In this document: in pieces, positions 44,947-53,859 of the stretch
Numbering within the stretch: position 1 is the stretch's first letter
How the letters are laid out: every line of letters starts with the position of its first letter
DNA from: an uncultured Sphingomonadaceae bacterium
Lineage (GTDB): Bacteria; Pseudomonadota; Alphaproteobacteria; Sphingomonadales; Sphingomonadaceae
Direction: 5' to 3'
Length of the DNA: 64,000 bases
NCBI GenBank assembly: GCA_946479505.1
Contig: CAMLGC010000002.1
Location: 1-64,000, forward strand
Notes under the pieces: generated by a model
Told to the model about the DNA's origin: nothing
The model's database searches: none
Seen by the model: the letters and a program-made list of their open reading frames with translations, nothing else
Made by a program: the position numbers and the translations under genes

Positions 44947-46680
44947 CTACCGCATCCGCACATAGCTCCCCGGCGCGTCTTCGATCGGCCCGAGCTTGCC
45001 CTTGCCGGGCACCCGCGCTCCCTCCACCGGCACCGTGTCGGGATCGCGCTGGCGCAACCACGTGACCCAATCGGGCCACCAGCTTCCCTTGGTTTCGGTC
45101 GCGCCTTCGACGAACGCGTCGAGCGTCTCGGGCTCCTCGTCGTTGGTCCAATATTGATACTTCCCCGCCGCCGGCGGGTTGACGACGCCTGCGATATGGC
45201 CCGAGCCCGCCAGCACGAAGCGGATCGGCCCCTTGAAGTGGTCGGTGATGTTCCACACGCTCTCGGCCGGTGCGATATGGTCCTCGCGGCCGGCCTGGAC
45301 GTAGGTCGGTGTCGTCACCCGCGTCAGGTCGAGCGGCGTCCCCGCGACCGCGAGCGCGCCCGGGCGGACGAGCAGGTTGTCGCGATAAAGATCGGTCAGG
45401 TAGCTCAGGTGCCATTTGGTCGGGAGGTTGGTGGTGTCGCCGTTCCAGTGGAGCAGATCGAACGGCGTGTAGTCCTGCCCCAGCAGATAGTTGTTGGTGA
45501 CGTAGTTCCAGATGAGGTCGCGGCCGCGCAGCAGGTTGAAGGTCGCCGCCATATAGCGCCCGTCGAGATAGCCCTCGGGCGAGAGTTGCTCGATCATCCG
45601 GAGCTGGTCGTCGTCGACGAACAGCTTGAGCTCGCCCGCCCGCGCGAAATCGACCTGCGCGGTGAAGAAGGTTGCGCTTCTGACCTTCGCCGCCTCGCCG
45701 CGCGCCGCGAGCACCGCGAGCGTCGCCGCGAGCGTGGTGCCCGCCACGCAATAGCCGATCGCATGCACGCCTTCGACGCCGAGCAGGTCGCGGATGGTGT
45801 CGATCGCGTCGATCTGCGCGGTGACGTAATCGTCCCACGCGACATCCTTCATCGATGCGTCGGCCGATTTCCACGATACCATGAACACGCTCAGCCCCTG
45901 GTCGACCGCCCATTTGACGAAGCTCTTCTCCGGCCGAAGATCGAGAATGTAGTAGCGGTTGATCCACGGCGGAAAGATGACGAGCGGGGTCCTCGTCACG
46001 TCGTCGGTGGTCGGCGCGTAGTGGATCAGCTCGTAAAGCGGCGTGCGGCGCACGACCTTTCCGGGCGTGGTGGCGATGTTCCTGCCGATCTCGAACGCGC
46101 CCGAATCGGTGTGGGTGAGCTGGCCCTTGCCCATGTCGGCGAGCATGTTGGCGAGGCCTTTGAGCAGATTCTCGCCGCGCGTCTCGATCGTCTTTTCGAG
46201 CACCTGGGGGTTGGTGACGGGAAAATTGGTCGGGCTCATCGCGTCGACGAAGCTCTTGGCGGCGAAGCGCAGCCGCTCCTTCTGGCCGGGGTCGATACCC
46301 TGGAGCGTGTCGACGCTGCGCAGCAGATGGTCCGCGATCAGGAAATAGCTTTGGCGAATCCAGTCGAACACGGGGTTGTCGCGCCATTGCGGCGCCTGGA
46401 AGCGCTTGTCGCTTGCGTGGGAAGCCGGCTCTTCGGCCGCTTGCGTGCTCGCCGGATCGAGCAGCCGCTGCCACAGATTCATGCTGTCGAGCCAGAATTC
46501 CTGCGCGCGCGCCATCGTCGCCTTGTCGGTGAAGCCGGGGATGGTGGGCAGTGCGGGCACGTCGTCGAGCGTGTGGAGACCGTGCTCGAGCATCATCTGC
46601 TGGGCGCGGCCCATTACCCACGTCCAGTGCTGCATGTCCTCGAGGGTCGGGATCGGCGGTGTCTTGCTGTCGTCGGCCAC
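44947..46680 (-). CDS. phaC: Class I polyhydroxyalkanoate synthase
   Basis: Polymerises (R)-3-hydroxyacyl-CoA into PHA at the granule surface; 577 aa. The N-terminal domain has MSPTNFPVTNPQVLEKT, and the alpha/beta-hydrolase core the catalytic triad Cys311 (GYCVAGT), Asp467 (REDHIAP) and His495 (GSGHIAG). WNGDTTNLPTKWH and SWWPDWVTWL are class I features. The lipase-like box reads G-x-C-x-A-G rather than G-x-C-x-G-G. GTG 46680 is preferred, with GAGGAG 6 bases upstream; ATG 46686 and TTG 46698 are in frame. It is divergent from the aminotransferase and precedes the phasin. Confidence 0.95.
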   Translation of the reverse strand: MADDSKTPPIPTLEDMQHWTWVMGRAQQMMLEHGLHTLDDVPALPTIPGFTDKATMARAQEFWLDSMNLWQRLLDPASTQAAEEPASHASDKRFQAPQWRDNPVFDWIRQSYFLIADHLLRSVDTLQGIDPGQKERLRFAAKSFVDAMSPTNFPVTNPQVLEKTIETRGENLLKGLANMLADMGKGQLTHTDSGAFEIGRNIATTPGKVVRRTPLYELIHYAPTTDDVTRTPLVIFPPWINRYYILDLRPEKSFVKWAVDQGLSVFMVSWKSADASMKDVAWDDYVTAQIDAIDTIRDLLGVEGVHAIGYCVAGTTLAATLAVLAARGEAAKVRSATFFTAQVDFARAGELKLFVDDDQLRMIEQLSPEGYLDGRYMAATFNLLRGRDLIWNYVTNNYLLGQDYTPFDLLHWNGDTTNLPTKWHLSYLTDLYRDNLLVRPGALAVAGTPLDLTRVTTPTYVQAGREDHIAPAESVWNITDHFKGPIRFVLAGSGHIAGVVNPPAAGKYQYWTNDEEPETLDAFVEGATETKGSWWPDWVTWLRQRDPDTVPVEGARVPGKGKLGPIEDAPGSYVRMR

Positions 46681-46769
46681 CCTCATCTCCTCTGGCAAGC
46701 GGATCGGCGTCTGTCCTATATCAACGCGCTCGCGCCGCGCGATCTCCCGTATGGCGCATGGAGGGTCGA

Positions 46770-47978
46770 ATGTCGGAGGAATTCTACCGCAGCAAGCGGC
46801 TGCCGCCCTATGTCATCGCCGAGGTGAACGCGATGCGGGCCGCGGCGCGCGCGGGCGGTGAGGACATCATCGATCTCGGCATGGGCAACCCGGACCTGCC
46901 GCCGCCCGATCATGTCATCGACAAACTGTGCGAGGTCGCGCGCAAGCCCGACGCGCACGGCTATTCGCAGTCGAAGGGGATTCCCGGGCTGCGGCGTGCG
47001 CAGGCCGGCTATTACGCGCGCCGCTTCGGGGTCGATCTCGATCCCGAGAGCGAGGTCGTCGTCACGATGGGATCGAAGGAGGGGCTGGCGAGCCTCGCCA
47101 CCGCGATCACTGCGCCGGGCGACGTCGTGCTCGCGCCGAACCCGAGCTATCCGATCCACACCTTCGGCTTCATCATCGCCGGTGCGACGATTCGCGCGGT
47201 GCCGACCACCCCCGACGAGGCCTATTTCGAGAGCCTCGAGCGCGCGATGGCGTTCACCGTGCCGCGCCCCAGCGTTCTCGTCGTCAACTATCCGTCGAAC
47301 CCGACCGCCGAGACCGTGGACCTCGCCTTTTACGAGCGCCTCGTCGCCTGGGCGCGCGAGAACGAGGTGTGGATCCTCTCCGATCTTGCCTATTCCGAGC
47401 TCTATTATGACGGCAGGCCGACGCCCTCGATCCTTCAGGTGGCGGGCGCCAAGGACGTCGCGGTCGAGTTCACCTCGCTCTCCAAGACCTATTCGATGGC
47501 GGGCTGGCGGATGGGATTCGCGGTCGGCAACAAGAAGCTGATCGCGGCGATGGCGCGGGTGAAGTCGTATCTCGATTACGGCGCGTTCACGCCAATCCAG
47601 GCGGCGGCGTGCGCCGCGCTCAACGGCCCGCAGGACATCGTCGAGAAGAACCGCGCGCTCTACCACAAGCGCCGCGACGTGCTGGTCGAAAGCTTCGGCC
47701 GCGCCGGGTGGGATATTCCCAGCCCGCCCGCCTCGATGTTCGCCTGGGCACCGCTCCCGCCGGCGCTCGCCCATATGGGTAGCCTTGAATTCTCCAAACA
47801 ATTGCTCCTCCATGCGCATGTCGCCGTCGCGCCCGGCGTCGGCTATGGGGAGAATGGTGAGGGCTATGTCAGGATCGCGATGGTCGAGAACGAGCAGCGG
47901 CTGCGCCAGGCGGCGCGCAACGTGAAACGCTATCTCCACAGCATGGGCGTCAACACGCCCACGCAGCAGACCGGCTGA
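46770..47978 (+). CDS. alaC: AlaC-like pyridoxal-phosphate aminotransferase
   Basis: 402-aa class I aminotransferase with the AlaC-type N-terminus (YRSKRLPPYVIAEVN), IDLGMGNPDLPPPDHV, YSQSKGIPGLRRA, VVNYPSNPTAE, the PLP lysine Lys239 in SLSKTYSMAGWRMGF, and RIAMVENEQRLRQA at the C-terminus. AlaC interconverts pyruvate and alanine with glutamate; similar enzymes act in lysine or methionine metabolism, so specificity is inferred. GGAGGG is just upstream of ATG 46770. The DUF2061 gene follows after 5 bases. Confidence 0.88.
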   Translation: MSEEFYRSKRLPPYVIAEVNAMRAAARAGGEDIIDLGMGNPDLPPPDHVIDKLCEVARKPDAHGYSQSKGIPGLRRAQAGYYARRFGVDLDPESEVVVTMGSKEGLASLATAITAPGDVVLAPNPSYPIHTFGFIIAGATIRAVPTTPDEAYFESLERAMAFTVPRPSVLVVNYPSNPTAETVDLAFYERLVAWARENEVWILSDLAYSELYYDGRPTPSILQVAGAKDVAVEFTSLSKTYSMAGWRMGFAVGNKKLIAAMARVKSYLDYGAFTPIQAAACAALNGPQDIVEKNRALYHKRRDVLVESFGRAGWDIPSPPASMFAWAPLPPALAHMGSLEFSKQLLLHAHVAVAPGVGYGENGEGYVRIAMVENEQRLRQAARNVKRYLHSMGVNTPTQQTG

Positions 47979-47983
47979 AGCGG

Positions 47984-48268
47984 ATGCTGCTGTTCCGGGG
48001 CGCCGAGAGCCATCCGCGCTCGCTCGTCAAGGCGGTGAGCTGGCGCGCACTCGGCAGCATCGACACCTTCGTGCTGAGCTATCTGTTCACCGGCAGCACC
48101 GGCGCTGCGGCGTCGATCGCGGGAACCGAGGTGTTCACCAAGATCATCCTCTTCTATTTTCACGAGCGCGCCTGGTCGCTCGTCCAATGGGGCCATCGGG
48201 CGCATCCGATGGACGCGAAGCGCGATCAATCGGGCGAAGGAGCGATGGTCGCGGCGGACCTCGAATAG
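47984..48268 (+). CDS. DUF2061 membrane protein
   Basis: A 94-aa small membrane protein with the DUF2061 pattern: ESHPRSLVKAVSWRALGSID, a hydrophobic segment (TFVLSYLFTG), AGTEVFTKIILFYFHERAW, then a charged tail. The domain is often found with sulfate-assimilation or stress genes; function unknown. It starts 5 bases after the aminotransferase stop and is likely cotranscribed. It converges with the HxlR gene. Confidence 0.9.
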   Translation: MLLFRGAESHPRSLVKAVSWRALGSIDTFVLSYLFTGSTGAAASIAGTEVFTKIILFYFHERAWSLVQWGHRAHPMDAKRDQSGEGAMVAADLE

Positions 48269-48361
48269 GTCACGCGCACGTCTCTTTTTGCTGTCGTCCA
48301 GCATCGTATTGGTATGTACCCTTCCGCGCATCCGCGCAGCCGAAACGCTGCGCCGCCGCGG

Positions 48362-48853
48362 CTATTCCGCCGCCCGCGCGTGGGGCTCGTCGTCGGCGAC
48401 ATCCTCGGGAAGCGACCAGATCAGCTCGTGCTTGGTGAGCACCCGCCCGTCATAGGCGCGGACCTCGATCGGCCCGATCGGCCGCCGATCGCGCGCGTCG
48501 ACCAGCACCGGGGTGGCGGGGATACCGGTCTCCCAGCGCTCGCCCCATTGCCTCAGCGCGATCATGGTCGGCAGCAGCGCCGCGCCCTTGTCGGTGAGTC
48601 GATATTCGATCTTGCGCCGATCCTCGGGCAAGGCTGCGCGCATCAGAATGCCGTGATCGACCAGCCGCGACAGGCGGTTGGCGAGGATGTTGCGCGCGAT
48701 CCCGAGCTCGGACTGGAATTCCTCGAAATGATAGAGCCCGTTGAAGGCCGCACGCAGGATCAGGAACGACCAGCGCTCGCCCATCGCCTCGAGCGCCGCC
48801 GGCAGGCTGCACTCGGCCAGATCCCGAAGAGGTTCGCGCAGTTTCTCGCCCAT
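48362..48853 (-). CDS. HxlR family transcriptional regulator
   Basis: A 163-aa regulator with the HxlR winged helix: CSLPAALEAMGERWSFLILR, FEEFQSELGIARNILANRLS, then the wing LPEDRRKIEYRLTDKGAALL. The N-terminal Cys near position 15 is the conserved HxlR position, which in some members senses thiol stress. The C-terminal ~50 residues beyond the domain are less typical. It is divergent from the CC_3452 gene, with an AT-rich region between them containing a palindrome. Its target is unknown. Confidence 0.9.
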   Translation of the reverse strand: MGEKLREPLRDLAECSLPAALEAMGERWSFLILRAAFNGLYHFEEFQSELGIARNILANRLSRLVDHGILMRAALPEDRRKIEYRLTDKGAALLPTMIALRQWGERWETGIPATPVLVDARDRRPIGPIEVRAYDGRVLTKHELIWSLPEDVADDEPHARAAE

Positions 48854-48969
48854 CGAACTGCAAGCCTATCCCAAATTTCGTTGGTTGAAAATGGGATATA
48901 AGTTTCTAGTTGCAACTCGCATCCGCAATATATAAGTAGCGAATCGCAACCTAATTTATGGAGGATCTC
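48854..48969. promoter_or_regulatory. AT-rich divergent promoter region with palindrome AGTTGCAACT
   Basis: This 116-base gap between the divergent HxlR and CC_3452 genes is much richer in A+T than its surroundings. It contains a perfect 10-bp palindrome, AGTTGCAACT (48908-48917), and a TATATAAG element (48929-48936). I read it as the shared promoter and possible HxlR operator; no pair of well-spaced -35/-10 boxes is certain. Confidence 0.4.
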
Positions 48970-49284
48970 ATGTTGCGTCTCGTTTCGTTCGCCGCGGCTG
49001 TGGCGACCTCGCTCACGCTGCTCCCGGCCAGCGCCGGGCATGCCGCACCGCGCGGCTATTATGTCGCCACCGCCGCGCAAGCGCCCGACAAGGCCAATTT
49101 CGTCACGCGCAACACGATCTGGTCGTGCGACGGCCCGGTCTGCAGCGCAGCCAAAGCGGCGGAGCGCGACACCTTCGTCTGCGAGCGGATCGCGGGCGAG
49201 GTCGGTGCGCTCAATGCGTTCGCGGTGGGTGGCGCCGCGTTCGACGCCGAAGCGCTCGCGAAGTGCAACGCGAAGGCGAAATAG
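48970..49284 (+). CDS. CC_3452-type exported protein
   Basis: A 104-aa secreted protein: signal peptide MLRLVSFAAAVATSLTLLPA, then GYYVATAAQAP, TRNTIWSCDGPVCSAAKAA, DTFVCERIAGEVG and LAKCNAKAK. The four cysteines (C-x4-C, then two single Cys) probably form two disulfides in the periplasm. The pattern matches the CC_3452 family known from Caulobacter and sphingomonads; function is not established. GGAGG lies 5 bases before ATG 48970, which is preferred over ATG 48958. It is separated by 18 bases from rsh. Confidence 0.75.
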   Translation: MLRLVSFAAAVATSLTLLPASAGHAAPRGYYVATAAQAPDKANFVTRNTIWSCDGPVCSAAKAAERDTFVCERIAGEVGALNAFAVGGAAFDAEALAKCNAKAK

Positions 49285-49302
49285 GCCTCGGCACCGACAA
49301 TC

Positions 49303-51432
49303 ATGTTGCAAAGCAGCGGCACGCGGCCCCATCTTGGCCGCGTGCTGCGGCAATACGAACTTGTCGATCGGGTATTGGGCTACGATCCGCGCGCCGATGA
49401 GGCGCTTCTGAACCGCGCCTATGTTTTTTCGATGCACGCTCATGGCAGCCAGAAGCGTGCGAGCGGCGACCCCTATTTCAGCCATCCGATAGAGGTCGCG
49501 GGCATCCTGACCGACCTCCACCTCGACGATGAGACGATCGCGACCGCGATCCTCCACGACACGATCGAGGACACCGTCGCCACCCCGGCCGAGATCGAGA
49601 AGCTGTTCGGCGGCAACGTCGCGCGGATGGTCGACGGCGTCACCAAGCTGTCCTCGATCGAGGCGCAGACCGAAAACGAGCGCGCGGCGGAGAATTTGCG
49701 CAAGTTCCTGCTGGCGATGTCGGACGACATCCGCGTGCTGCTGGTCAAGCTTGCCGATCGCCTTCACAACATGCGCACGCTCCACCACATCGCATCGGAG
49801 GAGAAGCGCCGCCGCATCGCGCGCGAGACGATGGACATCTACGCCCCGCTCGCCGAGCGGATCGGCATGTACGAGTTCATGAAGGAGATGCAGACGCTCG
49901 CCTTTCGCGAGCTCGAGCCCGAGGCGCACGAATCGATCACCAGGCGCCTCGCCGTGCTGCGTTCGGACGATGACGACCGGATCGCGAAGATCGCGTCGGG
50001 CCTTCAACAATTGCTCGCGCGCGCCGGGATCGAGGCCGAGATTTCGGGCCGCGAGAAGCATCCCTTTTCGATCTGGCGCAAGATGTCCGAGCGCCACGTG
50101 AGCCTCGAGCAGCTTTCGGATGTGATGGCGTTCCGCGCGATCGTCGGCACCGAGGAGGAATGCTATCGCGCGCTCGGGCTCATCCATCGCCGCTGGCCGA
50201 TGGTTCCCGGGCGCTTCAAGGATTATATCTCGACCCCCAAGCGCAACGGCTATCGCTCGCTGCACACGACGGTGATGCACACGGGCAACATGCGTGTCGA
50301 GGTCCAGATCCGCACGCGTGAAATGCACGCCCAAGCCGAATACGGGCTCGCGGCGCACTGGGCCTACAAGCAGGACGCGGTGCGCCCCGACACGCAGGTC
50401 CGCTGGATTCGCGACCTGATCGAGATTCTCGACACCGCTGCCAGCCCCGAGGAGCTGCTCGAACATACGCGGATGGCGATGTACCAGGATCGCATCTTCG
50501 CCTTCACCCCCGCGGGCGAGCTCATCCAGCTTCCCAAGGGCGCGACCCCGATCGATTTCGCCTATGCCGTCCACACCGATTTGGGCGACCAATCGGTCGG
50601 CGCCAAGGTCAACGGTCGCGTCGTGCCGTTGCGCACGGCGATCGCGAACGGCGATCAGGTGCAGATCCTGCGCTCGAAGGCGCAGATGCCGCAGGCCAAT
50701 TGGCTCAATTTCGCGATCACCGGCAAGGCGCGCGCGGCGATCCGCCGGCATCTGCGCCACAAGGAGCGCGACGAGACCACAGCGCTCGGGCGCAAGATCT
50801 ACGACGATATCGCCCAGCGGCTTCCCGCGCCGATCGGCGCCGACGCGCTCGATCATGCGGTCGCCCGGCTCAAGCTCGCCGACGAGGCGGCGCTGATGGA
50901 GGCGATCGCGCGGCGCACGATCACCGACGAGGAGGTGATGGAGGCGCTGATGCCCGGCTCCGCCAGCGCCGAGGCAATGCGCGAGATGCCGCCGCAATCG
51001 ACCGCGATCTCGATCAAGGGGCTAACCCCCGGGGTGGCCTACACGCTGGCCGAATGCTGTCATCCGGTCCCCGGCGACCGCATCGTCGGGCTGCGGCGCC
51101 CCGGCCAGGGGATCGAGGTCCACGGGATCGACTGCGACCGCCTTGCCGACGGCGAGGATGTCGACTGGGTCGACCTCGCCTGGGGCGACCGGTCCGAGGG
51201 CGGGATCGCGCAGATCAGCGTCGAGGTGAAGAACGAGCCCGGCGCGCTCGGCATCGTCTCGACGATCATCGGGGCGCAACGGGCCAACATCATCAACCTG
51301 CGGCTCGACAATCGCGACACCACCTTCCACTCGAACGTCATCGAGATCGAGGTGCATGACGCAGCCCACCTGATGCGCGTCCTCGCCGCCCTGCGGGCCG
51401 CCGACGCGGTGAGCAAGGCCGAGCGGGTGTAG
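49303..51432 (+). CDS. rsh: Bifunctional (p)ppGpp synthetase/hydrolase (Rsh)
   Basis: Stringent-response enzyme, 709 aa, all domains present: HD hydrolase (His61, His85-Asp86 in HDTIED), synthetase (RFKDYISTPKRNGYRSLHTT with the RxKD motif of bifunctional enzymes, VEVQIRTREMHAQAEYG), TGS (IFAFTPAGELIQLPKGATPI), the Cys-containing region (AECCHPVPGDRIVG) and C-terminal ACT (VEVKNEPGALGIVSTIIG). The intact HD motif argues that it both makes and degrades (p)ppGpp. ATG 49303 is used; GTG 49342 (VLRQYELVDRV) corresponds to the usual family start and is equally possible. rpoZ, often directly upstream in alphaproteobacteria, is absent here. Confidence 0.96.
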   Translation: MLQSSGTRPHLGRVLRQYELVDRVLGYDPRADEALLNRAYVFSMHAHGSQKRASGDPYFSHPIEVAGILTDLHLDDETIATAILHDTIEDTVATPAEIEKLFGGNVARMVDGVTKLSSIEAQTENERAAENLRKFLLAMSDDIRVLLVKLADRLHNMRTLHHIASEEKRRRIARETMDIYAPLAERIGMYEFMKEMQTLAFRELEPEAHESITRRLAVLRSDDDDRIAKIASGLQQLLARAGIEAEISGREKHPFSIWRKMSERHVSLEQLSDVMAFRAIVGTEEECYRALGLIHRRWPMVPGRFKDYISTPKRNGYRSLHTTVMHTGNMRVEVQIRTREMHAQAEYGLAAHWAYKQDAVRPDTQVRWIRDLIEILDTAASPEELLEHTRMAMYQDRIFAFTPAGELIQLPKGATPIDFAYAVHTDLGDQSVGAKVNGRVVPLRTAIANGDQVQILRSKAQMPQANWLNFAITGKARAAIRRHLRHKERDETTALGRKIYDDIAQRLPAPIGADALDHAVARLKLADEAALMEAIARRTITDEEVMEALMPGSASAEAMREMPPQSTAISIKGLTPGVAYTLAECCHPVPGDRIVGLRRPGQGIEVHGIDCDRLADGEDVDWVDLAWGDRSEGGIAQISVEVKNEPGALGIVSTIIGAQRANIINLRLDNRDTTFHSNVIEIEVHDAAHLMRVLAALRAADAVSKAERV

Positions 51433-51553
51433 GCAAGAGACGACGCTCGCCGCCATCGAAGCATCGACCTGCACCGAAATTTCACCCGGCGCTCATCACG
51501 CGCCGAAATGGCGGCACTAACGTCAGCCCCTCGTCCAGGCATGGAGGCAATCG

Positions 51554-52093
51554 ATGACAGGCGGTATGACGAGAGAGGGCGTAAACCCGTGGAGAGCGGC
51601 CGGCTGGTCGATCGCGGCGCTTTTGTTGCTGGCGCCGCTGGCCGCAATGCGGTTCACCGATGAGGTGAGCTGGACCGGGTCCGACTTCATCTTCGCCGCC
51701 ATCCTGATCGGCGGTGTCGGGCTCGCCTTCGAGCTCGCCGTCAGGACCACGCGCAATCTCGCTTATCGCGGTGGCGTCGGGGTTGCCCTCGCGGCGGCGT
51801 TCCTCACCATCTGGGTCAACGGTGCGGTCGGCATGATCGGGTCGGAAGATAATCCGTACAACCTGCTCTTCCTCGGCGTCGTCGTGGCCGCGTTGGCCGG
51901 CGCGATTATCGCCCGTTTCGGCGTCGGCGGAATGGCCGTTGCCATGGTGATCGCTGCGGCCGCGCAGGCATGCCTCGGCCTGGGCGGCCTCTCCGCCGAC
52001 CTGCGCGGCGGCATCCTGAGCACGGCATTCGCCGCCCTATGGCTGCTGTCGGCGGGGCTGTTTCGTAACGCGAGGGCGCCGGCCGCAATCTAA
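51554..52093 (+). CDS. Polytopic membrane protein, unknown
   Basis: A 179-aa protein with about five hydrophobic helices: first WSIAALLLLAPLAAMRFTDE, then VSWTGSDFIFAAILIGG, RGGVGVALAAAFLTIWVNG, a loop MIGSEDNPYN, and two more. Homologous proteins of this layout are widespread as uncharacterised membrane proteins; I cannot name the family. GGAGG lies 6 bases before ATG 51554. It sits between rsh and the glycosyltransferase gene on the same strand, 40 bases before the latter. Confidence 0.8.
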   Translation: MTGGMTREGVNPWRAAGWSIAALLLLAPLAAMRFTDEVSWTGSDFIFAAILIGGVGLAFELAVRTTRNLAYRGGVGVALAAAFLTIWVNGAVGMIGSEDNPYNLLFLGVVVAALAGAIIARFGVGGMAVAMVIAAAAQACLGLGGLSADLRGGILSTAFAALWLLSAGLFRNARAPAAI

Positions 52094-52133
52094 CGCATGA
52101 CGCGCAGGCACCGAATCGCTACAGAGCGCGGCC

Positions 52134-53153
52134 ATGGAGCGGCCCCAGCTTTCCGTCGTCATTCCCTGCTATAACGAGCAAGGCTGCCTCGACATGCTGC
52201 ACGCGCGCGTGTCGGCCGCGGCGCGCGGCGTGGTTGGGCAGGATTATGAGATCGTGCTCGTCAACGACGGCTCGCGCGACGAGAGCTGGGCGGTCATGCA
52301 GCGACTGGCCGCGGCCGACCCGCATCTCGTCGCGATCAACCTCTCGCGCAATCACGGCCACCAGCTCGCGCTCACCGCCGGGCTCGATCTGTGCGCCGGC
52401 GAGCAGATCCTCATCATCGATGCCGATCTCCAGGACCCGCCCGAACTGCTCGGAGAGATGCGCGAGACGATGATCCGCGAGGAAGCCGACGTCGTCTATG
52501 CCGTGCGTCGCAAGCGCCAGGGAGAGACATGGTTCAAGCGCGCGACCGCAGCCGCGTTCTACCGCCTGCTCGACCGAATGACCGATACGCCGATCCCGCT
52601 CGACACGGGCGATTTCCGGCTGATGAGCCGGCGCGCGCTCGACGCCTTGCTCTCGCTTCCCGAACAGGCCCGCTTCATCCGCGGCATGGTCGCCTGGATC
52701 GGCTTCCGCCAGGTGCCGCTTCCCTATGACCGCGCCGAACGGCATGCGGGCGAGACCAACTATCCGTTCGGCAAGATGCTGCGGCTCGCCTTCGACGCGA
52801 TGACCGGCTTTTCGACCGCGCCGCTCCGGCTTGCCAGCCATGCCGGGCTGTTGCTGACGGGCGCCTCGCTGCTGCTGCTGGTGTATATCGCGGTGGGTTG
52901 GCTCACCGGATCGGCGGTGCAGGGATGGACCTCGACGATGCTCGTCGTCGTATTGTTGGGCGCGGTGCAGATGTTCGTGCTCGGCATGATCGGCGAGTAT
53001 CTCGGCCGGCTCTACGTCGAGGCCAAGCGGCGCCCGCTCTATCTCGTCGCCGACGTGGCCGGGCCGGTGCGGGGCGAGGCGCGGCTGGGCTATCGGGCAG
53101 AGTCCGTCGCCCGCCTGCCGGAGGAGAGCGCTAGGGCTTCGACGCGAGGGTGA
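52134..53153 (+). CDS. GtrB-like polyprenyl-phosphate glycosyltransferase
   Basis: A 339-aa GT2 enzyme of the GtrB/DPM1 type: GT-A domain with LSVVIPCYNEQGCLDMLH, VNDGSRDESW, LSRNHGHQLALTAGLD, the metal-binding IIDADLQDPPELL, and DTGDFRLMSRRALDAL; then two C-terminal membrane helices (LLLTGASLLLLVYIAVG, MLVVVLLGAVQMFVLGMIGE). Such enzymes load a sugar from a nucleotide sugar onto undecaprenyl phosphate. Its 3' end overlaps the converging methyltransferase gene by 23 bases. With gtrA and the GT-C protein it makes a three-part lipid-linked sugar transfer set. Confidence 0.9.
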   Translation: MERPQLSVVIPCYNEQGCLDMLHARVSAAARGVVGQDYEIVLVNDGSRDESWAVMQRLAAADPHLVAINLSRNHGHQLALTAGLDLCAGEQILIIDADLQDPPELLGEMRETMIREEADVVYAVRRKRQGETWFKRATAAAFYRLLDRMTDTPIPLDTGDFRLMSRRALDALLSLPEQARFIRGMVAWIGFRQVPLPYDRAERHAGETNYPFGKMLRLAFDAMTGFSTAPLRLASHAGLLLTGASLLLLVYIAVGWLTGSAVQGWTSTMLVVVLLGAVQMFVLGMIGEYLGRLYVEAKRRPLYLVADVAGPVRGEARLGYRAESVARLPEESARASTRG

Positions 53154-53859
53154 TGATCGAGAGGCCGGGCGGCAGCGGCACCCGGCCGACGAGGTGGCGC
53201 TCGAGCCCGAACACCTTCTCCAGCGCCGTATTGAGCGGCGCGGCCGGCGGCGAATCGTCGCTATCGTCCTTGCCGGTGAGCCTGCCCATGGCACGCGCCG
53301 CGACCGCGACGGGAAAGAGCAGCGAGTTGAAATAGCGCAGGCCGTTGTGGGTCAGGCCGGCCGCCGCGAGGGCCTTGCCGAGGCTCGCCTTGGAATAGCG
53401 CCGGTGATGGTGGTTCACCACGTCGTGCGCGCTCCACATCCAGCCGTGCGCGGGGACGGTGATGAGGATCTTGCCGCCGGGCGCGAGGCATTCGGCCATA
53501 CCGCGCAGCGCACCGACATCGTCGCCGATATGCTCGACCACGTCGAGCACCGCGATCAGGTCGTAGCGCCCCCGCTCGACGCCGGGCAGGCCCGGAAGCG
53601 GTGCGGCGCCGACGGGCTTGCCGAGCCGATCGGCGGCGATGGCCCGCGCGGCGTCGTCGATCTCGATCGCGTCGACCTCGCCGAATTGGGCGAGCATCGG
53701 CAGGTTGTGGCCGGTGCCGCAGCCGATCTCCAGGATGCGGGCGTCCTTCGGCAAGTCGGCGCTGCGCTTAAGATAATCGGCAAGAATGCCGCGGCGCGCC
53801 CGGTACCACCAATGCACGTTGTCGTGTGCCGCCATGCGATCGTAAACGATGCGTTCCAT
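53131..53859 (-). CDS. Class I SAM-dependent methyltransferase
   Basis: A 242-aa methyltransferase. The N-terminal HDNVHWWYRARRGIL is followed by the SAM-binding ARILEIGCGTGHNLPML, IEIDDAARAIA, DLIAVLDVVEHIGDDV and the PGGKILITVPAHGW and VVNHHHRRYSKASL blocks, a pattern of methyltransferases seen next to glycan-assembly genes. The substrate is unknown; a sugar or glycan intermediate is possible from context. The ATG overlaps the gtrA stop by one base (TGATG), so it is coupled to gtrA. Its stop lies within the GT2 coding end. Confidence 0.85.
   Translation of the reverse strand: MERIVYDRMAAHDNVHWWYRARRGILADYLKRSADLPKDARILEIGCGTGHNLPMLAQFGEVDAIEIDDAARAIAADRLGKPVGAAPLPGLPGVERGRYDLIAVLDVVEHIGDDVGALRGMAECLAPGGKILITVPAHGWMWSAHDVVNHHHRRYSKASLGKALAAAGLTHNGLRYFNSLLFPVAVAARAMGRLTGKDDSDDSPPAAPLNTALEKVFGLERHLVGRVPLPPGLSIITLASKP

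Noticed and set aside
44878..46827. 649-codon frame antisense to phaC
   Set aside because: Shadow of the PHA synthase gene, rich in Arg/Val/Glu/His, with no domain pattern.
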